Below are positions 26,078-34,725 of a DNA stretch of 64,000 nt, in pieces; positions within the stretch are counted from its first letter, which is position 1; every line of letters begins with the position of its first letter. The position numbers were made by a program, and so were the translations under genes. The notes under the pieces were generated by a model. That model was not told the DNA's origin, did not search any database, and was given only the letters and a program-made list of their open reading frames with translations. The stretch comes from JABWAJ01 sp038323375 (lineage in GTDB: Bacteria; Bacteroidota; Bacteroidia; Chitinophagales; Saprospiraceae), in assembly GCA_038323375.1 (NCBI GenBank), contig JBBQGV010000005.1, forward strand, positions 55,257 through 119,256, read 5' to 3'.

Positions 26078-27334
26078 TCATTCCTGATTTTGCGATAAGC
26101 TGATGACTTTAACCGTTTCTATTTTTTTATCGCTGACGCTGAGCAGAATGAAGCGATAGCCGTCTAATTCGATATCAGCGCCTTCTTCCGGAATGTTTTC
26201 TGTGGTCATGACTAAGTAGCCTGACAAGGTATGGTATTCGCCTTCCGGAAAATTGAGCTTGTATTTTTCATTCAGGTAATTAATTTCCAGCCTCCCCGAA
26301 AAAATATAAGTATCCTTAGATTCCTGAACTTCAATGTAATCTTCCTGATCGTGTTCATCTTCTATTTCTCCGAAAATTTCTTCCAGAATATCCTCCAGTG
26401 TGATCACCCCTGCCAATCCGCCAAACTCATCCACCACACAGGCGATGTTGTTGCGATCCTTAATAAAGGTATTCATCAGGTCAGTAGCGCGCATGGCTTC
26501 CGGCACATAAGTGATCGGCAGGATGAGGCTTTTGATGTCGCCGGGTTGCTTCAGCAATTGTTGGTGGTGGACGTAGCCACAAACATTGTCCACCTCGTTT
26601 TCAGTGACCAAAATGCGTGACAGTTTGGTTTCTTTAAACAATTGCTCCAGTTCACGTACTTCGGCATGCATGTCTATGCTTTCTACTTCTGTGCGGGGTA
26701 CCATACAGCTCCTTACTCTCAAGTCATTAAGGTTGAGCACCTTGCCAAACATTTCCTTGTCAATTGCCTCTTCAGAATCTGTATTCGCGAAGTTGATAAA
26801 ATGTTCTAAATCGAGCCGGGTAAAGGCGTTGTCTACCTGCGCGGCCCGGGTTTTGAACGCAAAGCGCAGCACGATATCCGAGGTCTTGATCATCATCCAG
26901 GATGGAATCGCTAACAAGATTTGCAACCCCCGAACTGGCAGTGCGAGCTGGTACAGAATGTCCTCCGGATACAGGCGAAAAATGGCCTTTGGCATAAATT
27001 CTCCGAAAATGAGCAGGACAACGGTAATAATGATCGTATTGAGCAGCAACAGAATACCTTCGTTTTGAATACCCCACTGATTGACAAATAGGTGGTTAAG
27101 CGGGATGGTCATCAGAGACGTGAACACCACCAGCACAATATTATTGCCAACGAGCATTGTGCCAATGAAGCTGGCCGGCTTGTCATAGAACTTGGAAAAA
27201 TAACGGCTTCGACGAGTCCCTTTCTTCTTTTTTAACTCTACTTTCAGCTTATTGGCAGACACGAAAGCAAGTTCCGAGCCCGAAAACAGCGCTGAAAGGA
27301 GTAAAAACAACAAAATGAGCAGGGTTAGCGTCAT
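26078..27334 (-). CDS. CNNM/CorC-type (hemolysin family) membrane protein
   Basis: A 418-residue protein with a DUF21/CNNM transmembrane domain (helices about residues 3-22, 55-78, 90-112, 130-150), a CBS pair (about 205-330, with MVPRTEVESID and CVVDEFGGLAGVITLEDILEEIFGEIEDE) and a C-terminal CorC/HlyC domain (EYHTLSGYLV). Relatives mediate Mg2+ or Co2+ transport; the old hemolysin label is historical. GldE of gliding bacteria belongs to the same family, but nothing here is specific for it. Overlaps lptC by 4 bp. Confidence 0.92.
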   Translation of the reverse strand: MTLTLLILLFLLLSALFSGSELAFVSANKLKVELKKKKGTRRSRYFSKFYDKPASFIGTMLVGNNIVLVVFTSLMTIPLNHLFVNQWGIQNEGILLLLNTIIITVVLLIFGEFMPKAIFRLYPEDILYQLALPVRGLQILLAIPSWMMIKTSDIVLRFAFKTRAAQVDNAFTRLDLEHFINFANTDSEEAIDKEMFGKVLNLNDLRVRSCMVPRTEVESIDMHAEVRELEQLFKETKLSRILVTENEVDNVCGYVHHQQLLKQPGDIKSLILPITYVPEAMRATDLMNTFIKDRNNIACVVDEFGGLAGVITLEDILEEIFGEIEDEHDQEDYIEVQESKDTYIFSGRLEINYLNEKYKLNFPEGEYHTLSGYLVMTTENIPEEGADIELDGYRFILLSVSDKKIETVKVISLSQNQE

Positions 27335-27894
27335 TCCAATTCTTTGCTTAGTTCATCTACTTTAATCTGGCCTTCCACCGCTTTTATTTTTGCGTCGCTG
27401 AAATCCTGGTTGGCTTCAAAACCGTGGCCTTTAATGATTTCATCGGGCCGGCGCAGCACGACAAATTTGTTCGTGAAAACGCGCTGTTGCTTTTCATCCC
27501 ATATCAGTTCTTCTGTTTCCAGCCGCTCTTGGGCCACGCTTTGCCAGACGACGCTGTCGCGCACAATAATCTGTCCTTTCCCTTCCAGACGAATGCCGTA
27601 TTTGGCAGTCAGCCTGCTCGAAGGTTTTTCATCCGGGCCAAAAAAATCAATAGTCACCCCTTCGATGAATTCCTGTTTGCGCTCCCGGGCATCAAGGTGG
27701 TACAACACGACGGCCCCCCCCGCGATGACGCGCAGTTTGGCAGAGTCGCTGTAAAGAATATGGACATCCTTAGCTAATTCCACGCCAGCATTTAAACGCT
27801 CATCCAGAACTATTTCCGGGGCTTCTTTGTCGCATGCATATAACAGCCCTGCAAACCCAAGCAGCAGGGCTATTTGTTTCAAATTTTTTATCAT
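27331..27894 (-). CDS. lptC: LPS export protein LptC (lipoprotein form)
   Basis: A 187-residue protein with lipobox LLYAC (Cys21) and the LptC/OstA-like beta-strand pattern: AKDVHILYSDSAKLRVIAGG, FIEGVTIDFFGPDEKPSSRLTAKYGI, VWQSVAQERLETEELIWDEKQQRVFTNKFVVLRRPDEIIKGHGFEANQDFSDAKIK. In Bacteroidota LptC is often a lipoprotein rather than a single-pass membrane protein. It hands lipopolysaccharide from the inner-membrane LptBFG exporter to the periplasmic bridge. The coding strand contains a run of eight G (27714-27721), a slippage-prone tract. Overlaps both neighbours by 4 bp. Confidence 0.88.
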   Translation of the reverse strand: MIKNLKQIALLLGFAGLLYACDKEAPEIVLDERLNAGVELAKDVHILYSDSAKLRVIAGGAVVLYHLDARERKQEFIEGVTIDFFGPDEKPSSRLTAKYGIRLEGKGQIIVRDSVVWQSVAQERLETEELIWDEKQQRVFTNKFVVLRRPDEIIKGHGFEANQDFSDAKIKAVEGQIKVDELSKELE

Positions 27895-29072
27895 ACTTTT
27901 TCAGCCATCCTCAATACGGGTAAATACATTTGTCCATCGAGAATACTTCTGGAGATAACGATGCGTTGCACTTCCGAAGTACCTTCATATATCTGTGTAA
28001 TTTTAGCGTCGCGCATCAGGCGCTCCACGTGGTATTCTTTGACAAAACCATAGCCCCCGTGGATCTGAACGGCTTCAACGGTATGCCGCATGGCAACGTC
28101 TGAAGCAAAAAGTTTGGCCATCGCACTGGCTGTACCAAAATCGGCACCCTCGTCTTTCAGGTGGGCGGCGCGGTAAACCATGAGTTTTGCCGCTTCAATT
28201 TCGGTAGCCATATCTGCTAATTTGAACGCAATAGCCTGATGCTGACCGATGGGCTTGCCAAAGGCTTCGCGTTCTTTGGCATAAGCCAACGCCAGTTCAT
28301 ACGCGCCGCCGGCAATGCCCAGGGCTTGTGAAGCGATGCCAATACGCCCGCCCTCAAGCGTCCTCATCGCAAATTTAAACCCAAACCCATCCACCCCGAT
28401 GCGATTTTCTTTCGGAACGCGTACATCGGTATACATAATGGAATGTGTATCGGAGGAGCGGATGCCCAACTTGTCTTCTTTGCCGCCGATGGTTACCCCT
28501 TTCCAGTCTGCTTCCACAATCAGGGTATTGATACCGCGATGCCCGAGTTCGGGGTGCGTTTGCGCCATCACTAAGTGTACTTTGGATGTGCCTCCATTGG
28601 TGATCCAGTTCTTAGTGCCGTTCAACAGGTAGTGGTCGCCCATGTCTACGGCGGTTGTCCGCTGGCTGGTTGCATCGCTGCCTGCTTCCGGTTCTGAAAG
28701 GCAAAATGCGCCAATCCACTCGCCGGTCGTTAATTTTGTCAGGTACTTTTCCTTTTGTTCATGCGTTCCGAAGATGTTTAAACCCCAGCAAACCAAGGAG
28801 TTGTTTACCGACATGATGACGGAGCAGGAGTTATCCACTTTCGAGATTTCTTCCATAGCCAGCACATAAGAAAGGGTGTCCATCCCGCCGCCGCCATATT
28901 CCGGAGACGCCATCATCCCCAAAAAGCCCAATTCTCCCATCATGCGGACTTGTTCTTTCGGGTAAGTCATGTGTCTGTCGCGCTCAATAACGCCCGGTTT
29001 GAGTTCTTTTTGGGCAAATTCACGCGCTGCCGTCTGCACGGCTAACTGTTCTTCTGTGAGTTGAAAAATCAT
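27891..29072 (-). CDS. Acyl-CoA dehydrogenase
   Basis: A 393-residue FAD enzyme that introduces the alpha-beta double bond in acyl-CoA. FAD-binding LSEPEAGSDATSQRTTA, substrate loop LGIRSSDTHSIMYTDV, the Arg/Gln segment EREAFGKPIGQHQAIAFKLADM and the catalytic glutamate in TQIYEGTSEVQRIVISR are all present, as in short-chain/butyryl-CoA dehydrogenases. It stands among lptC and cystathionine synthase/lyase genes, so it may serve branched-chain amino acid or fatty acid breakdown; the exact substrate cannot be read. Confidence 0.95.
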   Translation of the reverse strand: MIFQLTEEQLAVQTAAREFAQKELKPGVIERDRHMTYPKEQVRMMGELGFLGMMASPEYGGGGMDTLSYVLAMEEISKVDNSCSVIMSVNNSLVCWGLNIFGTHEQKEKYLTKLTTGEWIGAFCLSEPEAGSDATSQRTTAVDMGDHYLLNGTKNWITNGGTSKVHLVMAQTHPELGHRGINTLIVEADWKGVTIGGKEDKLGIRSSDTHSIMYTDVRVPKENRIGVDGFGFKFAMRTLEGGRIGIASQALGIAGGAYELALAYAKEREAFGKPIGQHQAIAFKLADMATEIEAAKLMVYRAAHLKDEGADFGTASAMAKLFASDVAMRHTVEAVQIHGGYGFVKEYHVERLMRDAKITQIYEGTSEVQRIVISRSILDGQMYLPVLRMAEKV

Positions 29073-29103
29073 ATTTGTGTGTTTTGGTTAGGCGTATTCA
29101 AGA

Positions 29104-30267
29104 TTAGAGCTGAACTAAGGCTTGCTCCAGGTCTTCGATCAGGTCTTCCACATCTTCTATCCCTACGCTGAGGCGAATGAGGGAGTCTGTGAGGCCCACT
29201 TTCAGGCGTTCTGCCCGTGGGATGGAAGCATGCGTCATTGTCGCCGGGTGGCCGATCAGTGATTCTACGCCGCCCAGCGATTCGGCCAAGATAAATATTT
29301 TTGTATTGCTCAGCACCCGGATGGCATCCTCAAAGCTGTCTTTCAGCAAGTCGAAAGACACCATGGCACCGAAGCCACGCATCTGTTCTTTGGCTAATTC
29401 ATGGTAAGGATTGTCTTTCAGACCCGGGTAATACACTTTGCTCACTTTAGGATGCGCTTGCAGGAATTTAGCCACTTTTTTGGCATTTTTGCATGCGCGC
29501 TCCACCCGGATATGCAGGGTTTTGATACCACGCAACACCAAAAAACAATCGTGCGGTCCTGGTACGGCCCCCATCGCATTTTGGAGGAAATGGAGATCCT
29601 GGCCGAGTTTTTCATCCTTTACCACCACAGCACCCAGCACGACATCAGAATGGCCGCCGAGGTATTTGGTCGCCGAATGCACTACGATATCCGCACCGAG
29701 GTCAAGCGGATTCTGTAAATATGGCGATGCGAACGTATTGTCTACACAAGTCAAAATGCCATGCGATTGAGCCAATGTGCACACCTTTTTGATGTCCACA
29801 ATGTTCAGCATCGGATTGGTGGGCGTTTCAATCCAGAACAGCTTTGTTTTGGGTGAAATGAGTTTTTTGACCTTTTCTTCGTCGCCTAAATCCACGAAAT
29901 GCGCTTTGACGCCGAAGCGTTCGTACACCCGCACCATCAGGCGATAGGAACCCCCGTAAAGGTCGTTGGTGGAAATGATTTCATCACCGGGGTTCAACAT
30001 CCGCAACACGGCGTCCATGGCGGCCATCCCACTGGCGAAACAAATGGCATCCACGCCGTTTTCCAGCGCCGCAAGATTTTTTTCCAACACACTGCGGGTC
30101 GGGTTTTGCGTGCGTGCATATTCATACCCTTTGTGTTGGCCGGGCGCTTCCTGTGCGTAAGTAGACGTCTGATAAATAGGGGTCATCACCGCACCGGTGG
30201 TGGGATCCGGCTCGATGCCGGCATGAATAGCTTTAGTACCGAATTTCATTAAGTTGTTTTTTTTCAA
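29104..30267 (-). CDS. Cystathionine gamma-synthase/lyase family PLP enzyme
   Basis: A 387-residue fold-type I trans-sulfuration enzyme. PLP Schiff-base lysine in HSATKYLGGHSDV, phosphate-binding ASGMAAMDAVLR, the subunit-contact YEYARTQNPTR, and SLGGVESLIGHPATMTHASIP near the C-terminus are typical. Cystathionine gamma-synthase, gamma-lyase and O-acetylhomoserine sulfhydrylase cannot be separated by eye. The start overlaps the DUF3995 stop by 4 bp. MKFGTKAIHAG, six residues into the frame, is an alternative start. Confidence 0.93.
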   Translation of the reverse strand: MKKNNLMKFGTKAIHAGIEPDPTTGAVMTPIYQTSTYAQEAPGQHKGYEYARTQNPTRSVLEKNLAALENGVDAICFASGMAAMDAVLRMLNPGDEIISTNDLYGGSYRLMVRVYERFGVKAHFVDLGDEEKVKKLISPKTKLFWIETPTNPMLNIVDIKKVCTLAQSHGILTCVDNTFASPYLQNPLDLGADIVVHSATKYLGGHSDVVLGAVVVKDEKLGQDLHFLQNAMGAVPGPHDCFLVLRGIKTLHIRVERACKNAKKVAKFLQAHPKVSKVYYPGLKDNPYHELAKEQMRGFGAMVSFDLLKDSFEDAIRVLSNTKIFILAESLGGVESLIGHPATMTHASIPRAERLKVGLTDSLIRLSVGIEDVEDLIEDLEQALVQL

Positions 30268-30689
30268 ATAAGAGCCATGACAACAATCATCAGCCCGATG
30301 GTCAAAGAAAGCGGCGTAAAAACTTTACTATCGTAAGCCGCAAAATTAGTAGAACGCACGGATTTTGTGAAACCGACGTATTTGAAATCGCCTATGGCTC
30401 GCAACAGGAATAACGCTGCGATCAGCCAAACGGATATGTCAATCCAATGATTAGCAATACGCAAAACCGCGCCAAAAGTTTTCAAAAAAATAACACTTGA
30501 GAAGCCCAGAAAGATGAAAGCGACGGCAACTGTTGCCCAATTTCCGGCGGTGAAGATAGGTTTATCCGTTCCTGCGAACTGTGGAAAGACGATGTTTGCC
30601 CATTTGCGGCCACCTAATGCCCAGTAGAAATGGACGAGGCTGATGGCGAGGATGGCTGTGGCGGCAAGGATACCCAGAAAGATTATCAT
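30264..30689 (-). CDS. DUF3995 membrane protein
   Basis: A 141-residue protein with four hydrophobic helices (about residues 3-22, 50-70, 84-102, 122-140). The family motif HFYWALGGRKWA follows helix 1, and the family RAIGDFKYVGF segment comes after helix 3. Function unknown. It overlaps the neighbouring genes on both sides by 4 bp, so it is translated from the same message as the nuclease-like gene and the cystathionine synthase/lyase. Confidence 0.85.
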   Translation of the reverse strand: MIIFLGILAATAILAISLVHFYWALGGRKWANIVFPQFAGTDKPIFTAGNWATVAVAFIFLGFSSVIFLKTFGAVLRIANHWIDISVWLIAALFLLRAIGDFKYVGFTKSVRSTNFAAYDSKVFTPLSLTIGLMIVVMALI

Positions 30690-31261
30690 ACTTTTTCCGG
30701 GTTATTGGATTGAATAAATGATACTTGAAGTGTGTCTTTGTAGGGATTATTCGTGGTATCTGCAGCCGTTACTTTTGTCGTCAACCAAGAGAGCTTTCTT
30801 TTTATTTCCTGGATGAATCCACTGGCTCTTGCTTTATGTCGATTCCTTTTCACATTGGAATAATTTGATTGGCGGTCTTCTTCAATCCAGCATACAACAT
30901 GGATTTCTCCACCAGAAAGGAGCTTGACGTACTTTTTCCACGTACCCTTTAAGTGACTTGAGTTTTGGGCTGCACCAACAACACCCGCCATTGTATCCCG
31001 AACTTTTTGGGCAAATTCTTCGATCCGTTCACCATTATTCATTCGGGCTTTATTTTCTATTCGATGCTCCCTAAAATTTTTGACCTCAAATAGAGACAAG
31101 GTTAAGGTCGTGTTCTTTAATACCCCAATGAAATCAACTGCTTTCGTGCCGGGAATTGCACGTTGGATATTCTTGCAATCCGTTGTTTTATCGTATTGAA
31201 TTAAATAGAACCAACTATTGTCATCAAATGTGAACTTTAGGTTACTTTCGCTGAACTGCAT
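30686..31261 (-). CDS. Putative PD-(D/E)XK nuclease-like partner of ATPase
   Basis: A 191-residue protein of no family I recognise. Its middle shows AVDFIGVL followed by LSLFEVKNFREHR, that is Asp43 then Glu59-Val-Lys61, each on a predicted strand. This is the D...ExK pattern of PD-(D/E)XK nucleases. A helix with EEFAQKVRDTMAGVVGAA follows, and then a basic second half (KRNRHKARASGFIQEIKRKLSW). It starts 3 bp after the ATPase gene, so the two form a pair, and it overlaps DUF3995 by 4 bp. Nuclease activity is inferred only from the motif. Confidence 0.55.
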   Translation of the reverse strand: MQFSESNLKFTFDDNSWFYLIQYDKTTDCKNIQRAIPGTKAVDFIGVLKNTTLTLSLFEVKNFREHRIENKARMNNGERIEEFAQKVRDTMAGVVGAAQNSSHLKGTWKKYVKLLSGGEIHVVCWIEEDRQSNYSNVKRNRHKARASGFIQEIKRKLSWLTTKVTAADTTNNPYKDTLQVSFIQSNNPEKV

Positions 31262-31264
31262 CTT

Positions 31265-32371
31265 TTACTGCTTTACGGGTTGCTGGAAAAGACCTTGTTC
31301 CATGTCATAAAATGAAGAAAACTCCTCCAAAATGGTGTTGTGCTGAATATCGGCAAGCGTAGAGCCAGATTCGACTACGGTTCCTTCTTGTTCATTGGTT
31401 TGATAGAGTGCAAAAAACTTCATATCCGGTACTACGGCATCTGCGGTATCCCGGTATTCCGCCATAAGCGAAAGCTGATGCGCCAGTAAATAGTCGTGGG
31501 TAGGGATAAAAATTTGGACGCCTGCGTTAGCCAGGGTTTGCAAGATATTGGCTAATACGCGGATGTATTTGGGGTTTAAACCCGCTTCCGGCTCGTCCCA
31601 AAAAAGGATGGTATCTTTATTCAAAGTACCATTCAGGATAAGGTAGTAAAGCTGACCAAGTTTGTTTATCCCCTGAGCGACAACGGATGCTTCGGAATCG
31701 TCTTCTGTATTATGAAAACGAAAATAGAACTTACCATCCTTTTGAAAAACATCAGCCTTGATGACTTGAGAAATTTCATCTGCCAGTTCCTGCGCCTCTT
31801 CTAATAAGCCCCCTTTGAGTTTTGGAAGACCTAAAGCAACCGCAAGATCATAATAAGTTTTATCGAAGCTGATTTCCCGCTTTTGATATAAAGATTGAAA
31901 GCCTTCATACCAGGAAAGCATTTCTGTGACTGGAATATAAAGTGGTTTTTTGTCAGTATTGAATTTGCCTGCATAACCTGCTAAAGGCCCATATTTTAAT
32001 CCTTTGGGTGATATTTCATTATCGAACTTTATTTCCAGGTGCATCCCCGTCGTATCTTTGGCGTACCCACTATCAGAACCGAAAGAAACATCAATAACAG
32101 CTTGTTTAAAGCCTTCTTTTAATCTAACAAGTTTTTGATGATCGTCTATCCCAAAAACGAGGTCTAACGAAGGGTCATTAATCCTATTAATGGGAGGCGA
32201 TTCTACTGTTTCTTTCAGGGATGCCGCATAATACAACACCTTTATCAAATGCGTCTTACCCACGCCATTTTCTCCGATCAGCACATTAATACCCGATGAG
32301 AAGTCCATTGCTATGTGTGAAAAGCAAGTGAACCCGCTTAACTTAAGCCTTCGGATTTTATCGGCGTCCAT
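31265..32371 (-). CDS. OLD/ABC-type AAA ATPase
   Basis: A 368-residue ATPase. LKLSGFTCFSHIAMDF leads into Walker A GENGVGKT (residues 33-40). The middle (50-230) is a variable insertion. GINKLGQLYYLILNG takes the signature-like place, Walker B is ILFWDEPEAGLNP (Asp259, Glu260), and the switch histidine is in IPTHDYLLAHQL (His292). This matches the ATPase half of OLD-type and other defence systems, but the protein lacks a C-terminal TOPRIM domain; a nuclease-like protein is encoded next door instead. It lies 36 bp downstream of the transketolase genes, on the same strand. Confidence 0.85.
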   Translation of the reverse strand: MDADKIRRLKLSGFTCFSHIAMDFSSGINVLIGENGVGKTHLIKVLYYAASLKETVESPPINRINDPSLDLVFGIDDHQKLVRLKEGFKQAVIDVSFGSDSGYAKDTTGMHLEIKFDNEISPKGLKYGPLAGYAGKFNTDKKPLYIPVTEMLSWYEGFQSLYQKREISFDKTYYDLAVALGLPKLKGGLLEEAQELADEISQVIKADVFQKDGKFYFRFHNTEDDSEASVVAQGINKLGQLYYLILNGTLNKDTILFWDEPEAGLNPKYIRVLANILQTLANAGVQIFIPTHDYLLAHQLSLMAEYRDTADAVVPDMKFFALYQTNEQEGTVVESGSTLADIQHNTILEEFSSFYDMEQGLFQQPVKQ

Positions 32372-32407
32372 ATCGCATTTGTTTTTATTGATCGAAATTT
32401 TAACGCT

Positions 32408-33367
32408 TTATTTCTTCCTCGCCAACACGCGCTTTATTGCCCCCGCCACATCATTCACACTCAATCCATACTTATCCAGCAACTCCAGTGGTTTGCCACT
32501 TTCGCCAAAAGAATCGTTGACGGCCACAAACTCCATGGGGGTCGGTAAACGCCGGGCTAATAGCTGTGCAATGCTGTCGCCGAGGCCGCCGTTGCGCTGG
32601 TGTTCTTCGGCGGTCACGACACAGCGGGTTTTGCTGACCGAGTCCAAAACAGCGGCTTCATCGAGCGGCTTGATGGTGTGGATATTGATGATTTCGCAAC
32701 TGACGCCTTCCAGCGCCAGCGCCTTGGCTGCTTCTATGGCCTGCCAAACCATGTGACCCGTAGCAAAGATGCTGATATCGCTTCCCGTTGCCAGCAACTG
32801 GGCTTTCCCGATTTCAAATTTTTGATTTTCGGCGGTGAAAACCGGCCAGTCGGGGCGACCAAATCGGAGGTAAACCGGGCCATAATGTTCCGCAATGGCC
32901 ATTGTAGCCGCTTTAGTCTGGTTATAATCGCAGGGAACGACGACCGTCATGCCCGGCAACATCCGCATCATACCAATGTCTTCCAGAATCTGGTGCGTGG
33001 CACCGTCTTCACCCAGGGTCAAACCGGCATGCGAAGCGCAGACTTTGACATTTTTATGCGAATAGGCGATGGACTGCCGGATCTGGTCATATACCCTGCC
33101 CGTAGAAAAATTGGCAAACGTGCCCGTGTAAGGAATTTTTCCAGCGGTTGCCAACCCTGCGGCGATGCCCATCATATTGGCTTCGGCAATCCCCACTTGG
33201 AAAAAGCGCTCCGGAAACGCTTCGATGAAGGCCTCCATTTTCAGGGAACCGATGAGGTCGGCGCACAAAGCCACGACTTCAGATTTTTGTTTCCCAATTT
33301 CAAATAGCCCGGCACCAAAGCCGTCGCGGGTTGCTTTTTTTCCGGTGCTGATGAGTTGATCCAACAT
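32408..33367 (-). CDS. Transketolase, C-terminal subunit
   Basis: A 319-residue protein covering the pyrimidine-binding and C-terminal domains of transketolase. Motifs: VALCADLIGSLKMEAFIEAFPERFFQVGIAEANMMGIAAGLA (the catalytic Glu lies in GIAEANM), SHAGLTLGEDGATHQ, and C-terminal SCEIINIHTIKPLD. With the other subunit it transfers two-carbon units in the pentose phosphate pathway using thiamine diphosphate. Split transketolases of this kind are common in some bacteria and archaea. The two genes are separated by 116 bp containing paired palindromes. Confidence 0.94.
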   Translation of the reverse strand: MLDQLISTGKKATRDGFGAGLFEIGKQKSEVVALCADLIGSLKMEAFIEAFPERFFQVGIAEANMMGIAAGLATAGKIPYTGTFANFSTGRVYDQIRQSIAYSHKNVKVCASHAGLTLGEDGATHQILEDIGMMRMLPGMTVVVPCDYNQTKAATMAIAEHYGPVYLRFGRPDWPVFTAENQKFEIGKAQLLATGSDISIFATGHMVWQAIEAAKALALEGVSCEIINIHTIKPLDEAAVLDSVSKTRCVVTAEEHQRNGGLGDSIAQLLARRLPTPMEFVAVNDSFGESGKPLELLDKYGLSVNDVAGAIKRVLARKK

Positions 33368-33384
33368 GATTTGTTTAGTTAGAA

Positions 33385-33464
33385 GGTTTACTAAACTTTC
33401 AAAGTTTAGTAAACCTGGTCAGGATTCGGTACAGGTTTACTAAACTTTCAAAGTTTAGTAAACC
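33385..33464. repeat. Two identical 31-bp perfect palindromes
   Basis: 33385-33415 and 33434-33464 are identical 31-bp sequences. Each has a 15-base arm GGTTTACTAAACTTT, a central C, and the exact reverse complement arm. They are separated by 18 bp (centres 49 bp apart) and lie between the two transketolase genes. In RNA each would fold to a 14-15 bp hairpin with almost no loop. Confidence 0.95.
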
Positions 33465-33483
33465 TCACGCGGCCCCTTTAAAA

Positions 33484-34329
33484 TTAAAAATCTCCAAGCA
33501 TTTCCTCCAATTGCGCCAGTGCGCGTTCGGTTTGTTCGGGGTTTGTCGTTTTGCCGTGCCAAACGTGGGTGCCGACCATAAAATCCACACCGAAGCCCAT
33601 TTCCGTTTTCATCAAAACCACAACAGGTTTGCCTTTTCCGGTATGCATTTTGGCTTCAGCCAAACCATCCAGAACGGCTTGCATGTCGTTCCCGTTTTCA
33701 ATTTGCAGCACCTCCCAACCGAATGCGGCCCACTTAGCCGGCAGGTCGCCCAGCGACATTACTTTTGCGGTTGGTCCGTCTATCTGTTGTCCGTTCCAGT
33801 CCACAATCGCGATGAGGTTGTCCACCTTATGATGAGCTGCAAACATAAGAGCCTCCCACACTTGGCCTTCCTGCAATTCGCCGTCGCCGGTGAGGGTATA
33901 AACTAAGTTTGGATCATGGTCTAATTTTTTAGCCAGCGCTGCGCCAATAGATACGGAAAGGCCCTGACCAAGCGAACCCGAAGCAACGCGAATGCCGGGC
34001 AATCCTTCGTGCGTAGCCGGATGTCCCTGTAGGCGCGAGTTAAGTTTTCGAAAAGTAGCCAGTTCAGATATCGGGAAATAGCCGCTCCGAGCCAGCACAC
34101 TATACCAAACGGGAGAAATGTGACCATTGGAAAGGAAGAACATATCTTCCCCCGCGCCGGTTTTGTTGAATTTGGGATCGTGTTTCAGCACCTCGAAATA
34201 GAGGGCGGTAAAAAGTTCAGTGCAGCCTAAGGAACCGCCGGGGTGACCGCTGGCTGCCATGGACGTTTGGCGAATAATGTCGCGCCTGACCTGAGATGCC
34301 GTGCGGCGCAGTTGTTGAATATCTGCCAT
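33484..34329 (-). CDS. Transketolase, N-terminal subunit
   Basis: A 281-residue protein holding the thiamine diphosphate-binding domain. AASGHPGGSLGCTELFTALYF near residues 25-45, the metal/ThDP motif GDGELQEGQVWEALMFAAHHKVDNLIAIVDWN, and LSNGHISPVWYSVLARSGYF are all typical. It forms the active enzyme with the product of 32408-33367. The start MADIQQLRRTASQVRRDIIRQ is usual for split transketolases. A terminator separates it from the HU gene upstream, so a promoter probably lies in 34330-34387. Confidence 0.94.
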   Translation of the reverse strand: MADIQQLRRTASQVRRDIIRQTSMAASGHPGGSLGCTELFTALYFEVLKHDPKFNKTGAGEDMFFLSNGHISPVWYSVLARSGYFPISELATFRKLNSRLQGHPATHEGLPGIRVASGSLGQGLSVSIGAALAKKLDHDPNLVYTLTGDGELQEGQVWEALMFAAHHKVDNLIAIVDWNGQQIDGPTAKVMSLGDLPAKWAAFGWEVLQIENGNDMQAVLDGLAEAKMHTGKGKPVVVLMKTEMGFGVDFMVGTHVWHGKTTNPEQTERALAQLEEMLGDF

Positions 34330-34387
34330 TGTAGCTTGGAATATAAGCGTGATAAGGGTTTTGCCATTGAAGGCGCAAAGCTAAAGA

Positions 34388-34424
34388 AAAAGGGCAATTC
34401 AAGCATAACCCGAATTGCCCTTTT
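34388..34424 (-). terminator. Intrinsic terminator after HU gene
   Basis: Perfect 13-bp stem AAAAGGGCAATTC (34388-34400) with its complement at 34412-34424, loop of 11. Read on the minus strand it ends in a T-rich run (TTTTTCTTT), so it should stop transcription of the HU gene before the transketolase gene. The A/T ends could also make it work in the other direction. Confidence 0.85.
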
Positions 34425-34452
34425 CCCAAGGTGCTATATCAGCGCGGCGCCA

Positions 34453-34725
34453 TTAGTTGACGGCATCGGCAAGTTTCTTACCTGGCTTGAATTTAGGCAC
34501 ATTTCTGGCAGCGATTTTAATGTCTGCACCAGTTTGAGGGTTGCGACCACTGCGAGCCTCACGGCGGGAAACTGAAAAAGTACCAAAGCCTACCAGCGTA
34601 ACGCTATCATCAGCCTTAAGCGCTTCAGTGATGCTGTTGAGCACAGCGTTCAATGCATCTTCTGCCTGAGCTTTAGACATGTTCGCACCATCTGCGATTT
34701 TTGCAATCAAATCTCCTTTGTTCAT
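34453..34725 (-). CDS. hup: HU-family DNA-binding protein
   Basis: A 90-residue classical HU: MNKGDLIAKIADGANMSKAQAEDALNA helix region, VTLVGFGTFSVSRREARSGRNPQTG beta-arm with the intercalating proline region (RNPQTG), IKIAARNVPKFKPGKKLADAV tail. It binds and bends DNA as a dimer. It is much closer to textbook HU than the 103-residue paralogue at 879-1190. Transcribed alone, with its own terminator. Upstream lies a 489-bp gene-free stretch with repeat elements (34726-35214). Confidence 0.97.
   Translation of the reverse strand: MNKGDLIAKIADGANMSKAQAEDALNAVLNSITEALKADDSVTLVGFGTFSVSRREARSGRNPQTGADIKIAARNVPKFKPGKKLADAVN

Noticed and set aside
16231..32371. Linking the HNH gene at 16470 with the ATPase at 31265 as a Septu-type system.
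   Set aside because: They are 15 kb apart in different transcription units, and the HNH gene is broken.
33385..33464. Two identical 31-bp repeats with an 18-bp spacer, which could be mistaken for a CRISPR array.
   Set aside because: Only two units, both perfect palindromes, the spacer is too short, and no cas genes are present.
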